DNA of 48,946 nt from Pedobacter petrophilus (GCF_009674725.1 NZ_WKKH01000035.1:1-48946), one strand, 5' to 3'. Positions 1-10,322 are shown, counted from the stretch's first letter. The notes: generated by a model from the sequence alone, not told the origin. A program made the numbers and translations.

Positions 1-83
1 TTCAGAGCCAGAGTGAAACCTAAAGTAACTAAAAATCAAAAAGATGCAATATAAAAATCCTTAACTTAATGACATTGGCCACA

Positions 84-245
84 GGCCTCGGAAATGATGG
101 AAGGAGAAAACGTTTAAAGCTTCTCCCACAATCTTTCACCCCCCACAACCCAAGGCAGCGCGTCCTCTCCCGATTCTTCATCGGGTGCTTGTGCTGCCGA
201 AATTAAGCTTTAACGAATTTATCCGACATCAGTTCCAAGCCTTGA
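84..245. repeat. Intergenic repeat family 1, copy 1
   Basis: This stretch recurs almost identically at 493-655, with only a few substitutions and one extra A in the second copy. Its core is a nested palindrome at 154-198: outer arms GGCAGC/GCTGCC and inner arms CCCGAT/ATCGGG. No open frame of note crosses it. The form (short, palindromic, between genes, multicopy) is that of a REP- or MITE-like element. Whether it is mobile cannot be told from one window. Confidence 0.85.
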
Positions 246-350
246 TTTTATTCATAAGTTGTTCATGTTTTTACAGGCATTCATGAGCTCGCAGAAAAGC
301 TCGGTTTTGTTACTTTTTTGATCAAGCAAAAAAGTAAGGGCCCTTCGGCG

Positions 351-381
351 GCCAGCCGAGGCAAGCCGGCGCAGCGGGAAA
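351..381. repeat. Short GC-rich repeat, copy 1
   Basis: A GC-rich block beginning CCCTTCGGCGGCCAGCCGAG is repeated at 690-729. Both copies are preceded by a T-rich/A-rich hairpin (316-336: TACTTTTTTG, a short loop, then CAAAAAAGTA). Both lie downstream of a family 1 repeat copy, so the two blocks look like one composite unit of roughly 300-400 bp repeated twice. Between the copies, 404-452 contains a degenerate piece of the composite repeat that is complete at 20229-20551 (GATAGATTGCTTC, then TTCGCAAGGACG). Confidence 0.7.
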
Positions 382-492
382 ATGATTGATAAGCCACAAC
401 ATGATAGATTGCTTCACGCCCTCGCTCAACCTCCGCTTCAGTTCGCAAGGACGACTTATTGATGGCATCCCGCTATCACCTCCCTGCTACCC

Positions 493-655
493 GGCCTGGG
501 AAATGATGGAAGGAGAAAACGTTTAAAGCTTCTCCCACAATCTTTCAACCCCCCACAACCCAAGGCAGCGCGTCCTCTCCCGATTCTTCATCGGGTGCTT
601 GTGCTGCCGAAACAAAGCTTTAACGAATTTATCCGACATCAGTTCCAAGCCTTGA
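493..655. repeat. Intergenic repeat family 1, copy 2
   Basis: Direct repeat of 84-245 with the same nested palindrome, here at 564-608. It is followed at 690-729 by the second copy of the GC-rich block, so the composite is in the same orientation as copy 1. Confidence 0.85.
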
Positions 656-972
656 GTTTTGCTTCTTTTTGTCAAGAAAAAGAAGATAGCCCTTCGGCGG
701 CCAGCCGAGGCAAGCCAGCGCAGCGGGAAATTTTTCGGCAGGTGATGACACCAGCCGATAAATGAAGGGAGGAAAAAAGATTTTTATTTAGAAACTAACC
801 ACCCCCGCCCCTCCTAAATTAGGAGGGGAGTTCCCCTCATAGTTTTATACAAAAGCTCTGATCCGCCTCGCGGCACCTTGTCCCGAAAAAGAAAAAATTT
901 AGGTTCTGAATCAAGTTCAAGAAGACGACCGCTTTAACCCACCGTTAAATCATCTGTATTGGAACCAAATAA
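656..972. other. Non-coding leader region with a repeat fragment
   Basis: No coding frame is credible here. At 797-835 there is an AACCACCCCCGCCCCTCC block followed by AGGAGGGG, a fragment related to the composite repeat at 11853-12154 but in the opposite orientation. At 931-947 there is a small inverted repeat, TTTAAC-ccacc-GTTAAA, about 25 bp before the regulatory box at 973-998. Confidence 0.5.
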
Positions 973-998
973 GTTAAAATACGGCTAACACTTGCAAA
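973..998 (+). promoter_or_regulatory. Shared 26-bp box upstream of the GH127 gene
   Basis: The 26 bases here (GTTAAAATACG, then TAACA, then TTGCAAA) match 37838-37863 upstream of the GH97 gene at 23 positions without a gap. The hydroxyproline operon promoter carries a gapped relative (35948 down to about 35929, minus strand). The TTG inside the box may be a -33 element; a good -7 element was not found after it here. The box lies 207 bp before the chosen GH127 start. It could be a regulator site, a promoter part, or both. Confidence 0.45.
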
Positions 999-1204
999 AT
1001 ACCATCAACCTACAACCACTCATTACCGCTAATTTAGTATCATCAGTTAACTACTGAATAAACCCGAACCAAATAGTCTTAAACCAATTACATCACCAGT
1101 TCTTTTTAGAAAAAACTGCTGCAGATCAGATCATCGTTTATTAGATTTTTGAAGCGGGTAAAGATTAACACTTGGAAAAAGTAGTACACAAACGCATTCT
1201 ATTC

Positions 1205-3604
1205 ATGAAAAAAATAAAAAGATTAACAGTTTTTATTACCGGCCTTACCGCAATTGCAACAACGCTGTCTGCACAGCAAAAAGACTATCCTATTCAACCT
1301 GTTGCCTTTACCAAAGTGCATGTACACGATCATTTCTGGCAGCCAAAAATGGAGGTGAATGCCAACGTAACCATTCCCTATGTAATTGCGCAATGCAAAG
1401 CCAATGGCCGGATGGACAATTTTTTACGTGCAGGCAAAAAATTAAGTGGCGACAAAATGAGCGAATTCCCGTTTGATGACACCGATGTTTACAAGGCGAT
1501 AGAAGGTGCATCTTACTCCATTCAAAATAAAGCGAACCCGAAGCTGGAAGCATATATCGATACCCTCATCACCATTATTGGAGATGCACAGGAACCAGAT
1601 GGTTATCTATTTACCTTCAGAACGGTAAATGCGAAACAACCTCATGAATGGATCGGATCTAAACGTTGGGAAAAAGAAGAAATTTTAAGTCACGAGCTGT
1701 ATAATGCCGGTCACCTTTACGAAGCCGCGGTTGCCCATTATCAAGCAACGGGTAAGAAATCCCTGTTAAACATTGCCATTAAAAATGCCGACCTTTTGGT
1801 TAAAACTTTTGGTCCCGGTAAAATTGAAGAATATCCCGGCCACCAGATTGTAGAAATTGGCCTTTCTAAAATGTACCGCGTTACGGCCAATAAAAAATAC
1901 CTGGACCTGGCCAAGTTCTTTCTAGATGTTCGCGGACCGAAAGGCGATGCATACAACCAGGCAGATAAAAAAGTGATTGATCAGCACCAGGCCGTTGGCC
2001 ATGCGGTTCGGGCCGCTTATATGTATACCGGAATGGCAGATATTGCAGCGCTGACCGGCGATACAAAATACCTTACCGCGATTGATGATATCTGGGGAGA
2101 TGTAGTCGACAAAAAACTTTACATTACCGGTGGAATCGGCGCAACCGGCGCTGGCGAGGCTTTCGGTGAAGCTTATCAACTGCCAAATATGTCTGCCTAT
2201 GCAGAAACCTGTGCAGCCATTGGGAATGTTTACTGGAATGAAAGGATGTTTTTACTGCATGGCGATTCTAAATATATTGATGTACTGGAAAGAACTTTAT
2301 ACAATGGTTTATTGTCTGGCGTTTCTTTAAGCGGCGATCGTTTTTTCTATCCCAATCCTTTGGCCTCGATGTTTCAACACCAGCGCAGCGCCTGGATTAG
2401 TTGTGCCTGCTGCATCAGCAATATGGCCAGATTTTTACCTTCCTTACCTGGTTACGTGTACGCGCAGGATAAAAACAATCTTTATGTTAATTTATTTATG
2501 GGCAATACGAGCAAAATTGCCCTCGATGCTACGAATGTAGAAATTACGCAAACCACAGAATACCCCTGGAAAGGTGAGGTAGCGATTGGAATCAATCCGG
2601 AGAAAACGGCAGATTTCACTTTAAAAATCAGGATTCCGGGCTGGGCAAATCAGGAAGCTTCTCCAGGCGATTTATATGCCTTTTTAGATAAGAAAACCCT
2701 TCCGGTTACGATTTCGATTAATGGAAAGGCCACTACTTTCATCACTGATAAGGGTTATGCTGTGTTGACCAGAAAATGGAAAAAAGGCGACCTGGTTTCG
2801 CTGAGCCTCCCAATGGAAACGGATAAGGTAATTGCAAACAAAAGTGTGAAAGATGATTTATCCCGTTTTGTTTTGGAACGTGGTCCGATGGTGTATTGCC
2901 TGGAAGGGCCTGATAACAAAGATAGCCTGGTGCAGAACATTATGGTTGATAAAAATGCCATTGCCACTGCGCAATACGATGCTAACCTTTTAAATGGTGT
3001 TGGCGTAATCAATATTGCTGGCCAAAGTACCAAAAGACAATTAAATAGCGACAGCCTTTTGGTGGTAAATCAAAATGTAAAAGCCATTCCTTATTATGCC
3101 TGGGCTAACCGCGGACCAAGTGAAATGACCGTTTGGATTCCCTATGAACAATCGGCCGCCAGGCCAAAACCTGCGCCAACCATTGCCAGCAAAAGCACCG
3201 TATCTGCATCTCTGAAAAATAAGCGAATGTTCTCTGCCATTAAAGATCAGTATGAACCAGCCGATTCTAAAGACACCAATTTCCCATACCTGCACTGGTG
3301 GCCGGCAAAAGATACCAAAGAATTTATTCAGTACGATTTTGATTCCGCTCAAACGGTGAGCGAATCTAAAATTTACTGGTATGATGATAGCCCGTGGGGC
3401 GGATGCAGGATTCCGGTTTCATACAAATTGTTGTATAAAAAAGGAGATCAATGGTTACCGGTTGAAGAAACTGCTCCTTACCAAATCAGCAAAGATAAAT
3501 TCAATACCTTAAAATTTAAACCGGTAAACACTACCGCGCTCCGAATGGAAATTCAACTTCCAAAAGAGCACGCAACCGGCGTACATGAGTGGGCTGTTAA
3601 ATAA
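1205..3604 (+). CDS. GH127-type (DUF1680) beta-L-arabinofuranosidase, exported
   Basis: Predicted retaining exo-enzyme that removes beta-L-arabinofuranose, the sugar type linked to hydroxyproline in extensins. Residues 1-23 form a signal peptide (MKKIKRLTVF..., Ala/Ser-Gln cleavage region). The zinc-thiolate site known from Bifidobacterium HypBA1 is visible: GEAF Glu318 (HypBA1 E322), ETC Glu334/Cys336 (E338/C340), and CACC Cys402/Cys403 (C417/C418). The spacing of 16 between the two glutamates is kept. The C-terminal part, about 670-799, looks like an added beta-sandwich. GH127 and GH146 share this fold and motif, so the exact family is not certain. An in-frame TTG at 1172 would extend the protein by 11 residues, but ATG 1205 places the signal peptide at the N-terminus. 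It sits upstream of the SusC/SusD genes, separated by a terminator, so it is probably its own transcript driven from near 973-998. Confidence 0.9.
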   Translation: MKKIKRLTVFITGLTAIATTLSAQQKDYPIQPVAFTKVHVHDHFWQPKMEVNANVTIPYVIAQCKANGRMDNFLRAGKKLSGDKMSEFPFDDTDVYKAIEGASYSIQNKANPKLEAYIDTLITIIGDAQEPDGYLFTFRTVNAKQPHEWIGSKRWEKEEILSHELYNAGHLYEAAVAHYQATGKKSLLNIAIKNADLLVKTFGPGKIEEYPGHQIVEIGLSKMYRVTANKKYLDLAKFFLDVRGPKGDAYNQADKKVIDQHQAVGHAVRAAYMYTGMADIAALTGDTKYLTAIDDIWGDVVDKKLYITGGIGATGAGEAFGEAYQLPNMSAYAETCAAIGNVYWNERMFLLHGDSKYIDVLERTLYNGLLSGVSLSGDRFFYPNPLASMFQHQRSAWISCACCISNMARFLPSLPGYVYAQDKNNLYVNLFMGNTSKIALDATNVEITQTTEYPWKGEVAIGINPEKTADFTLKIRIPGWANQEASPGDLYAFLDKKTLPVTISINGKATTFITDKGYAVLTRKWKKGDLVSLSLPMETDKVIANKSVKDDLSRFVLERGPMVYCLEGPDNKDSLVQNIMVDKNAIATAQYDANLLNGVGVINIAGQSTKRQLNSDSLLVVNQNVKAIPYYAWANRGPSEMTVWIPYEQSAARPKPAPTIASKSTVSASLKNKRMFSAIKDQYEPADSKDTNFPYLHWWPAKDTKEFIQYDFDSAQTVSESKIYWYDDSPWGGCRIPVSYKLLYKKGDQWLPVEETAPYQISKDKFNTLKFKPVNTTALRMEIQLPKEHATGVHEWAVK

Positions 3605-3629
3605 TAGATATTAAGCTGTTTTTTCTTAA

Positions 3630-3668
3630 AAAAGCTTCCGTTTTCACATCATGTGATCGGAAGCTTTT
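3630..3668 (+). terminator. Hairpin terminator after GH127
   Basis: Stem AAAAGCTTCCG (3630-3640) pairs with CGGAAGCTTTT (3658-3668), with an inner TCACA/TGTGA extension. A T-rich tract follows. It lies 26 bp after the GH127 stop. The rest of 3669-3961 is AT-rich and holds no gene; it should contain the SusC promoter, but I could not pick one with confidence. Confidence 0.75.
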
Positions 3669-3961
3669 CATTTTAAGCACAAAAATACTGCTTAAAAAAA
3701 ATACGCATTTAAAAAACCAACTTATTAATAATCAATTTACTAATAAAAAATCAGGCACCATTTGACTGATATTATTTCAAACTTCAGCTAAGAAGCTATA
3801 ACACTCTTCACGCAAAAATTTTCCATTAACAGATTTTGCTGTTTTTTATTGCAGATAGGTTAAAAAACGATGCTAATCAGGTAAAATATTCGTCATTAAA
3901 AAGTCATTACAACGGTAAATTTATAAACGTTAACCCAACACTTAAACTAACCAACAAGCTA

Positions 3962-6900
3962 ATGAATTTGAACTTTACTTTGAAGCGAGGTAAGTTACTC
4001 GGCATCATGCTCCTTTTTTTGCTGCCCTTTATTACCCTGGCACAAACCAGAATTACCGGTACGGTAACCGATGGTAAAAATGAGCCCATACCCGGGGCTT
4101 CCATTAAACAAAAAGGCACCACAAACGGAACATCATCTGATAATAATGGAGCATTCTCCCTTACACTGAAAGAAGGATCGCCAATACTCACCGTTAGCAT
4201 TGTAGGCTATAAAACCAGAGAAATTTCATCAACGGGGAAAACAAGTATTAAGGTAACGTTAGCCGAAGATGATAATGCTTTGGATGAAGTGGTGGCCATC
4301 GGCTACCAGAACATCCAGCGGAAAAATACGGCAGGTGCAATTTCTTCCGTTAAAGGAAAAGATTTCGAAAACACGCCTTATTCAACATTCGATGCCATGT
4401 TGCAGGGTAGGGTTGCCGGTTTAACCATCTTAAGTACTTCCGGAGAACCAGGGGGAAACAACATTGTAAATATCCGCGGTGCGAGCAACGTAAATTTTAA
4501 TCAAAGCAGTTCTCCATTATATGTTATTGACGGGGTAATTTACGATGTAAATGATATCGGTTCGGCGTACGGCAGCAGTCCGCTCCAGGCCATTAACCCC
4601 AATGATATAGAATCGGTTGATGTTTTGAAAGATGCATCTGCTTCGGCAGTATATGGGGCACGTGCAGCAAACGGTGTAATTATCGTAAAAACGAAGCGTG
4701 CCATTGTTGGTGCGCCACCGCAGATCAGGGTTTCCAGTTATTTCGGAATTGCCAATAAGCCGGCGCTAAAGCCTATTCAAACCGGGGCAGCCGAACGAAG
4801 GTTAAAAATGGATTTACTCTACGGAGGCAATGCACAATATGATCGCTTAAGAAATCTGAACATGATGCTTACCGATAGTTTAAACAGCGCATTCAATAAC
4901 AATACCGATTGGCAGGGTCTTTTTCTTCAGACCGGAAACATCAGTAATGTTGATGCCAGTATTGCTGGTGCAACCGATAAGTATTCTTAACGGTTCTCTT
5001 TTAACCGCTATTATGAAGAAGGGGTAATGAAAGGTTATGACATTACCAGAATAACCCCCAGCTTGTTTTTTCAGGTAAACCCAACCAAAAAATTATTGGT
5101 TCAAACCAATTTATTTGTAGGCCTCACCAAGGCGAAACATGGCTTGGGCGATCCCGATAGAACTAAATATCCTTTCACTACGTGGGGTTTCCCATCGTCT
5201 TTCTGGAATATTGGCACAACGGAGCAAGAATTGTATAGTGGCCGGTATGATGAACTTCGTGATGATGATAAAACCACCAGTTTAAATGGAAACACCATGG
5301 CTCAATATACCATCCTGCCAGGTTTAAACTTAAAAAGTACCATCTCGTATAACATCACTAACAACACAAGAAGTTACTTTAAACCGAGCGTATTAAGTGG
5401 AAGTGGACAAAATGAAGCTACAGGGTATATTTATCAAACCAATCGCTGGGAATTGGAAAACACCTTAAACTATACGAAATCACTCAAAAGCGGACATAAC
5501 TTTAACGTGGTGTTGCTTCAGGGGATGGAAAAAAATATTTTAAATAATACATATAGCTCCAGTATAGGCAATGATGATGCAGTTAAAACCGTTACCGGCA
5601 TCGCTTCAGGTCCTAATTTATTTGTAAGTAATGATATTCAGGAGCGTTCGCGATTATCCTGGATGGGAAGTTTTGTTTATGATTATAAGGGGAAATATTT
5701 ACTGCAAGCAGTGTACCGTACCGATGGATCATCCAGGTATAGTGCAGATAGCAGATGGGGCTCCTTTCCATCCGTTTCTCTGGGTTGGAATGCATCAGAA
5801 GAAAGTTTCTTCACGCCGGTAAAAAACGTAGTTTCTTACCTAAAATTCAGGGCCAGTTATGGGATCACCGGGAACGACCCTGGTGCATATTATGCACAAT
5901 ATCAATCGTTAATTGCAAATGCCAATTACCCAACCTCAGTACTGGGAAACGGGCAAAACGGCTCACAAACCACCTATAACGGTACGCAGGTGCTCTATCC
6001 GGATTATTATAATGCAGCATCCTCTACTTCTATCAGTTGGGAAAGAAGTCCTCAGTTTAATGCGGGCTTAGATCTGGGTTTATTAAAAGACAGGATTACC
6101 TTAACAGCTGATTATTATGTCCGAGATTCGAAAAGCAAGGTATTTCAAGTTGGCGTGCCTTTAACAACTGGTTATTCTCAAACGTCAAACAACTATGTAG
6201 ATTTACGCAATACCGGAATCGAATTTACGCTGACTACCCGAAATTTAGCACCTACTTCAAAATTTCAATGGACGACTAATTTCAACATTGCCTATAACGA
6301 TAATTACATTACCAAACTGCCGAACGGTGGAAGAGATTTCACCTTTGGCCCGCCCTGGCTACAACAAACCCTGAGTGTAGGCGAGCCATTATTCACTTTC
6401 AAAGTATGGGAAGTAAACAAAATTTATGCTACTGATGCCGATGTTCCGATTGATCCAAAAACAGGTAAAAGAATTACCAATTTTGGTGGTGCACAATACG
6501 CTGCTGGTGACCCGGCAAGAATGGATCAAAATGGTGACTACAATATCGATTATAACGATTATGTATCTTACGGGAATCCAAATCCGGATATTACCGGCGG
6601 GATGCTAAATTCTTTTTCTTATAAAGGATTCTCTCTTGACGTATTGCTAACCTTTGTTTCCGGCCGCAGCTTGCGGAATGGATACCTGTCTGACAAGTTT
6701 CAGGATGCTGGCACCTCTGATCCCTATTTCTTATGGGGCCCGCGTTCAGGCCCGGCATCTAATTTCAATGTGGCAGATTTTTGGTCTAAACCCGGTGATA
6801 TTGCAAAATACCCTGGCCTGATTACCAACAACGTGGATAAATGGCACATTGGCCAGAGCACTTACATTGAAGATGCTAGCTTCTTAAGAATAAAAAATAT

Positions 6901-7105
6901 CAGACTGGGCTATATGTTGCCTCAGAAATTCACAAAAAAAATCGGCTTAAGTATGGTTAGATTTTATGGGGTGATGGATAATGTGAAGGTTTGGTCAAGA
7001 TCTACCGTCCCTGATCCGGAAGCTGTAGATGTAACGGGCTACTCTGGAGGGAATGATTATCCAATCCCTAAAAAGTACACTTTCGGCTTTGATTTAACAT
7101 TTTAA
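3962..7105 (+). pseudogene. SusC-like TonB-dependent receptor, interrupted by an in-frame TAA
   Basis: Outer-membrane receptor that with SusD imports oligosaccharides. From ATG 3962: signal peptide (residues 1-27), carboxypeptidase-regulatory-like domain (about 30-105), a TonB-box-like DEVVAIGY (about 108-115), plug with GRVAGL and VYGARAANGVII (about 120-240), then the beta-barrel to a C-terminal aromatic residue in DLTF. Codon 343 (4988-4990) is TAA. The reading frame is unchanged on both sides: DKYS, stop, RFSFNRYYEEG continues straight into the barrel, so a single substitution of an aromatic codon such as TAC or TAT explains it. Total length would be 1047 codons, normal for the family. 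The second part could be read from ATG 5027 but would lack signal, plug and TonB box. The gene is either inactivated or affected by a base-call error. An upstream TTG at 3836 only adds a tail before the signal peptide. Confidence 0.9.
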
Positions 7106-7115
7106 CCTGACTACA

Positions 7116-8585
7116 ATGAAAAAACTTACCATATATATATGCTGTGCAATCGGAATAAGCATGGCCACCTCATGTAAAAAATTCTTAGATGAGGAACCCA
7201 TTAGCGTTTCTACCGATTTAACATTCTGGAAAAAGGAAAGCGATGCCGATAAGGCTGTTGCAGGTGGCTACGCATTGCTAAGAAAAACATTAAATAAGGC
7301 TGATGGACTTGGTTTTTATGCTTACGGCGATTTGCCTACTGATGAATTTTCGGCAGCTACCGCTAATAGATTTAGTGAGATAAACAGAATGGACTTATCT
7401 ATTCCGGTTGGCAGTGCAGAAACGGGCGATAGAATGATGCAAATGAGAAGATATGACACCTTTTACAGTGCGATTGATCAGGCGAACAGATGCATCAAAT
7501 TTATCCCCACTATTGGCGATGATAAATTTGCTTCCACTACCTCTAAAAACAATCTGTTGGGCGAAGCTTATTTTCTAAGGGCTTTTAACTATTTCTACAT
7601 GACCAGGATTTGGGGTGATGTACCATTGGTAGTAGAATCTGTTAATGTGCTCGATGCTGTAGATATACCGCGTACAAAAGCTGCTGAAGTTTTAGCACAA
7701 TGCATCAGCGATGTAAACACGGCAATAAACTTGTTAAGCTGGGATTATGCCAATACCAGTAACCGGGCAGTCAGGGCAAATAAAGGTGCCGCCTTAGCGC
7801 TATTGGCGCATATTTATGCCTGGCAAGGCGATTATCAAAACTGTAGTTTAACAGCCGATAAAATCCTCAGTCAAAACTTTTATCAGTATGTAGACCGCGA
7901 TAACTACCTAAACATTTTCAAAGGTAAATCCAGTGAAGGGATTTTTGAAATCGCACAAAGTGATGAAAATGAAGGCAACTCATTCAACATTGCTTACTAC
8001 ACTTTAAAAAGCCCCTATTTAACTACCAATACCGGAACTGCTATATTTACGCTTAACTCAAACACTTTAACAACCTTGTTTGATACACCAACTGATAAGC
8101 GATTTACAACGGCCTTTGCATTAACCAATTCTACCGATCCGATTTGTATCAAGTATTCGAACATCACTTATGTGAACGGGCAAAATGTGGTGAATGCCAT
8201 ATCCAGAAACAACATTATCATTTTCAGGCTTGCAGATATCGCTTTGCTCAAAGCAGAAGCACTTGCCGCCTTAAATCAATTTGACCAGGCCAGAACTGCA
8301 TTAAACGAAGTCCGCGCCACCGCAGGCTTAGGCGCCTGGGCAGGTACAAATGCCAATTTATTTGAAGGGATAATCGATGAACGTGGAAGGGAACTTTTTT
8401 TAGAAGGGCACCGCTATTACGATTTGGTCAGGCTTGGTAAAAAAACAGGGATCATGAAATTTGGCGCTGAAAAAATGAATAAAAGCGATTTTGATGCGGG
8501 TAAATACTACTGGCCGCTGGATCCGGCATTGATGAACATTAACAAAAAATTGACTCAAACTCCTTTCTGGAGTTCAAAGATGTAA
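7116..8585 (+). CDS. SusD/RagB-family glycan-binding lipoprotein
   Basis: Surface lipoprotein that caps the SusC channel and binds the oligosaccharide. The lipobox ATSC puts the lipidated cysteine at residue 20, followed by KKFLDEEP, the standard SusD opening. TPR-like helices with the motif LGEAYFLRAFNYF (about 150) and the C-terminal segment with EVRATAGL, DERGRELFLEGHRYYDLVRLGK and YWPLDP are family hallmarks. The length of 489 residues is normal. It starts 10 bp after the broken receptor gene and is itself intact, so the loss of SusC is either recent or an artefact. The ligand cannot be read from sequence; the adjacent GH127 points to an arabinose-containing glycan. Confidence 0.93.
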   Translation: MKKLTIYICCAIGISMATSCKKFLDEEPISVSTDLTFWKKESDADKAVAGGYALLRKTLNKADGLGFYAYGDLPTDEFSAATANRFSEINRMDLSIPVGSAETGDRMMQMRRYDTFYSAIDQANRCIKFIPTIGDDKFASTTSKNNLLGEAYFLRAFNYFYMTRIWGDVPLVVESVNVLDAVDIPRTKAAEVLAQCISDVNTAINLLSWDYANTSNRAVRANKGAALALLAHIYAWQGDYQNCSLTADKILSQNFYQYVDRDNYLNIFKGKSSEGIFEIAQSDENEGNSFNIAYYTLKSPYLTTNTGTAIFTLNSNTLTTLFDTPTDKRFTTAFALTNSTDPICIKYSNITYVNGQNVVNAISRNNIIIFRLADIALLKAEALAALNQFDQARTALNEVRATAGLGAWAGTNANLFEGIIDERGRELFLEGHRYYDLVRLGKKTGIMKFGAEKMNKSDFDAGKYYWPLDPALMNINKKLTQTPFWSSKM

Positions 8586-9257
8586 ATGATGAAAAATAAA
8601 CTCCTCTATTTTATAATAGTCGGCCTGGGGCTGGCATATTTTACCAGTTGCAAAAAAAGTGAATACTTAACCGATGGTGGCCTTAGCGAGGCGAAAACAC
8701 CACTCACCACCTATGATTACCTGAAACAGCATAAATACCATTTGTTTGATACGCTGATTATGGTTATTGATCACTACAACATGAAGAATGAAGTAAACGG
8801 TGCGGCTACCTTCTTTGCACCAACCAATTATTCGATCAATAATTACATCAGGGTGAAGCGGGATTCTGTTCGTAAGATTGATGAAAATAATAAGTACACC
8901 CTGGAAGATATGTATAAGAATATTACGGCAGATTCTTTACGCCTTTACATCTCAAAATCAAGGATAGAATTAACATCTGCACCACTGCAGCCGTTAATTG
9001 TGGCCAATGCTGCAAATACACAAACGGCTATTCAGCGTGTTTTACAACCAAAACCAGCCGAATCCTGGTCGTCGGCACCGATCTATTACCTCTTCTACAT
9101 CAAGGTTAGGGGTGGTCTTGACCCTCCAAATGCAACACCAGAGCCCAACGATCCAAACATAGATTTACGGGCACAGTGCCAAACCACAGGGATAGAACCC
9201 TCTTCTGGCGGCATGTTACATGTTTTAAACAACAACCATATATTCATCAGATTCTAA
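8586..9257 (+). CDS. Fasciclin-like lipoprotein of the SusC/SusD operon
   Basis: Predicted surface lipoprotein of 223 residues; lipobox FTSC with Cys22. The segment ATFFAPTNYSINNYI (about 78-92) resembles the H1 box of FAS1 (fasciclin) domains, and a second conserved stretch near the end (GGMLHVLNNNHIFIRF) resembles the closing strand of such domains. Start ATG 8586 directly abuts the SusD stop, and a second ATG follows at 8589. Position after SusD suggests a further glycan-binding subunit of the surface complex. The FAS1 call is by motif only, and the domain is short and divergent. Confidence 0.65.
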   Translation: MMKNKLLYFIIVGLGLAYFTSCKKSEYLTDGGLSEAKTPLTTYDYLKQHKYHLFDTLIMVIDHYNMKNEVNGAATFFAPTNYSINNYIRVKRDSVRKIDENNKYTLEDMYKNITADSLRLYISKSRIELTSAPLQPLIVANAANTQTAIQRVLQPKPAESWSSAPIYYLFYIKVRGGLDPPNATPEPNDPNIDLRAQCQTTGIEPSSGGMLHVLNNNHIFIRF

Positions 9258-9281
9258 CTAAGAATGGCAACAGAAACAATC

Positions 9282-10235
9282 ATGAAAAAAAGATTTATCA
9301 TTTCATCTCTATCTGCATTGGCTTTGGTAGGCATCTTGTTTAGCTGCGAAAAAGTAACTCCTGGCTTTATCAGTGATTATATGTACTATAGCCCTAATCC
9401 ACTCATCGCTACGCAGGGCAATGTGGTTAATTCTAAAGCACTTGAGCTAGACGGTACTACGGGCCCGGTGAAAGTTAAATTACTGGCGGTTAGAAATTCA
9501 GACACTGGCCAGCCTGCACCGGATATGCTCAAAGAATTTACCATTAAACAATTTTTAGGACAGATTACCGCTGCCGATTCAACAGTGGCACTGGTGAACC
9601 AGAAAATTGTGTTAAAACCTGCTCTTCCATTAGAAATAAGTGAAATAGGCGGGCGGATAACCCTTTCGCAGGCTACAGCGAATGTAGCGACTGGCAATTA
9701 TGTGATTGATGTTCAGGTAACCAATGTTAAAGGCACCCGCGATATTATGAATGCCTGCAAAATTCAATTGCTTCCCAGAGCGAATTTTACCTTAGATGCA
9801 GGGCCATTTTTCACCACTTCAGATCCTGATGCGGAAACCGGTTTTAGCGGCCAAACCCCTTTACCTGTTACCATTACCTATGATAGCAAGGGAGCCAATA
9901 AAATCAGATTTGTGTTTTTAGATAAAAATGGAACGGCCTTCAATCCATCCGCCGGACAGGTAGTTACCAGAGGAGACCGGGGTAATTTCTCCCAAATGAA
10001 TCCTTATTTCCCATTGGTTAGGACTACTACTGCCATGGAATGGGATTTTATCGACCTCCCTAACGGTTTCCCAATCAAAGATGGCAATAATGGAACAGGT
10101 AATTACTATAGAATTCCGGGGAGGTTTACGGTAGAAAACAGAAATGTGAATCCGGTATTCTTCGGTTTTAAAGCACTATCAGCTGGCAGTTACACATTAA
10201 CGATTCAAATTCCTGCCATTACCAAAAAGCCATAA
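9282..10235 (+). CDS. DUF5007-like lipoprotein, last gene of the SusC/SusD operon
   Basis: Predicted lipoprotein; lipobox LFSC with Cys22 when read from ATG 9282. An ATG at 9264 adds MATETI and is less likely because it precedes the basic signal start MKKRF. Beta-rich, no catalytic motif seen. The order SusC, SusD, fasciclin-like protein, then a CEK..PGFISDYMYYSPN-type protein resembles loci where the last gene is annotated DUF5007; I make that call from memory at moderate certainty. The gene lies 24 bp after its neighbour (6 bp from the alternative start) and is followed by a terminator, so it ends the operon. Likely a surface glycan-binding protein, by position. Confidence 0.6.
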   Translation: MKKRFIISSLSALALVGILFSCEKVTPGFISDYMYYSPNPLIATQGNVVNSKALELDGTTGPVKVKLLAVRNSDTGQPAPDMLKEFTIKQFLGQITAADSTVALVNQKIVLKPALPLEISEIGGRITLSQATANVATGNYVIDVQVTNVKGTRDIMNACKIQLLPRANFTLDAGPFFTTSDPDAETGFSGQTPLPVTITYDSKGANKIRFVFLDKNGTAFNPSAGQVVTRGDRGNFSQMNPYFPLVRTTTAMEWDFIDLPNGFPIKDGNNGTGNYYRIPGRFTVENRNVNPVFFGFKALSAGSYTLTIQIPAITKKP

Positions 10236-10255
10236 TAGTTAGTTTAGTTTTGAAG

Positions 10256-10288
10256 CCCAGATCGGATGATACCGATGCTGGGTTTTTT
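10256..10288 (+). terminator. Terminator of the SusC/SusD operon
   Basis: CCCAG-ATCGG (10256-10265) pairs with CCGAT-g-CTGGG (10272-10282) with one bulged G and a six-base loop, followed by six T. It lies 21 bp after the preceding stop. It argues against the ATG at 10266 as start of the next gene, since that codon sits inside the hairpin. Confidence 0.85.
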
Positions 10289-10322
10289 ATTGATTTTTAC
10301 ATCTCCGACCGCGTTCCACAAT

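Noticed and set aside
84..655. CRISPR array
   Set aside because: Only two copies of a 160-bp palindromic unit; no short regular repeats with unique spacers and no cas genes.
4988..4990. Recoding or programmed readthrough of the SusC stop
   Set aside because: TAA is not used for selenocysteine or pyrrolysine, there is no recoding hairpin evident, and SusC proteins have an ordinary aromatic-rich strand here. A point mutation or base-call error is simpler.
5027..7105. The second SusC part as an independent gene
   Set aside because: It has no signal peptide, plug or TonB box and is in the same frame as the first part, so it is the barrel of one broken gene.
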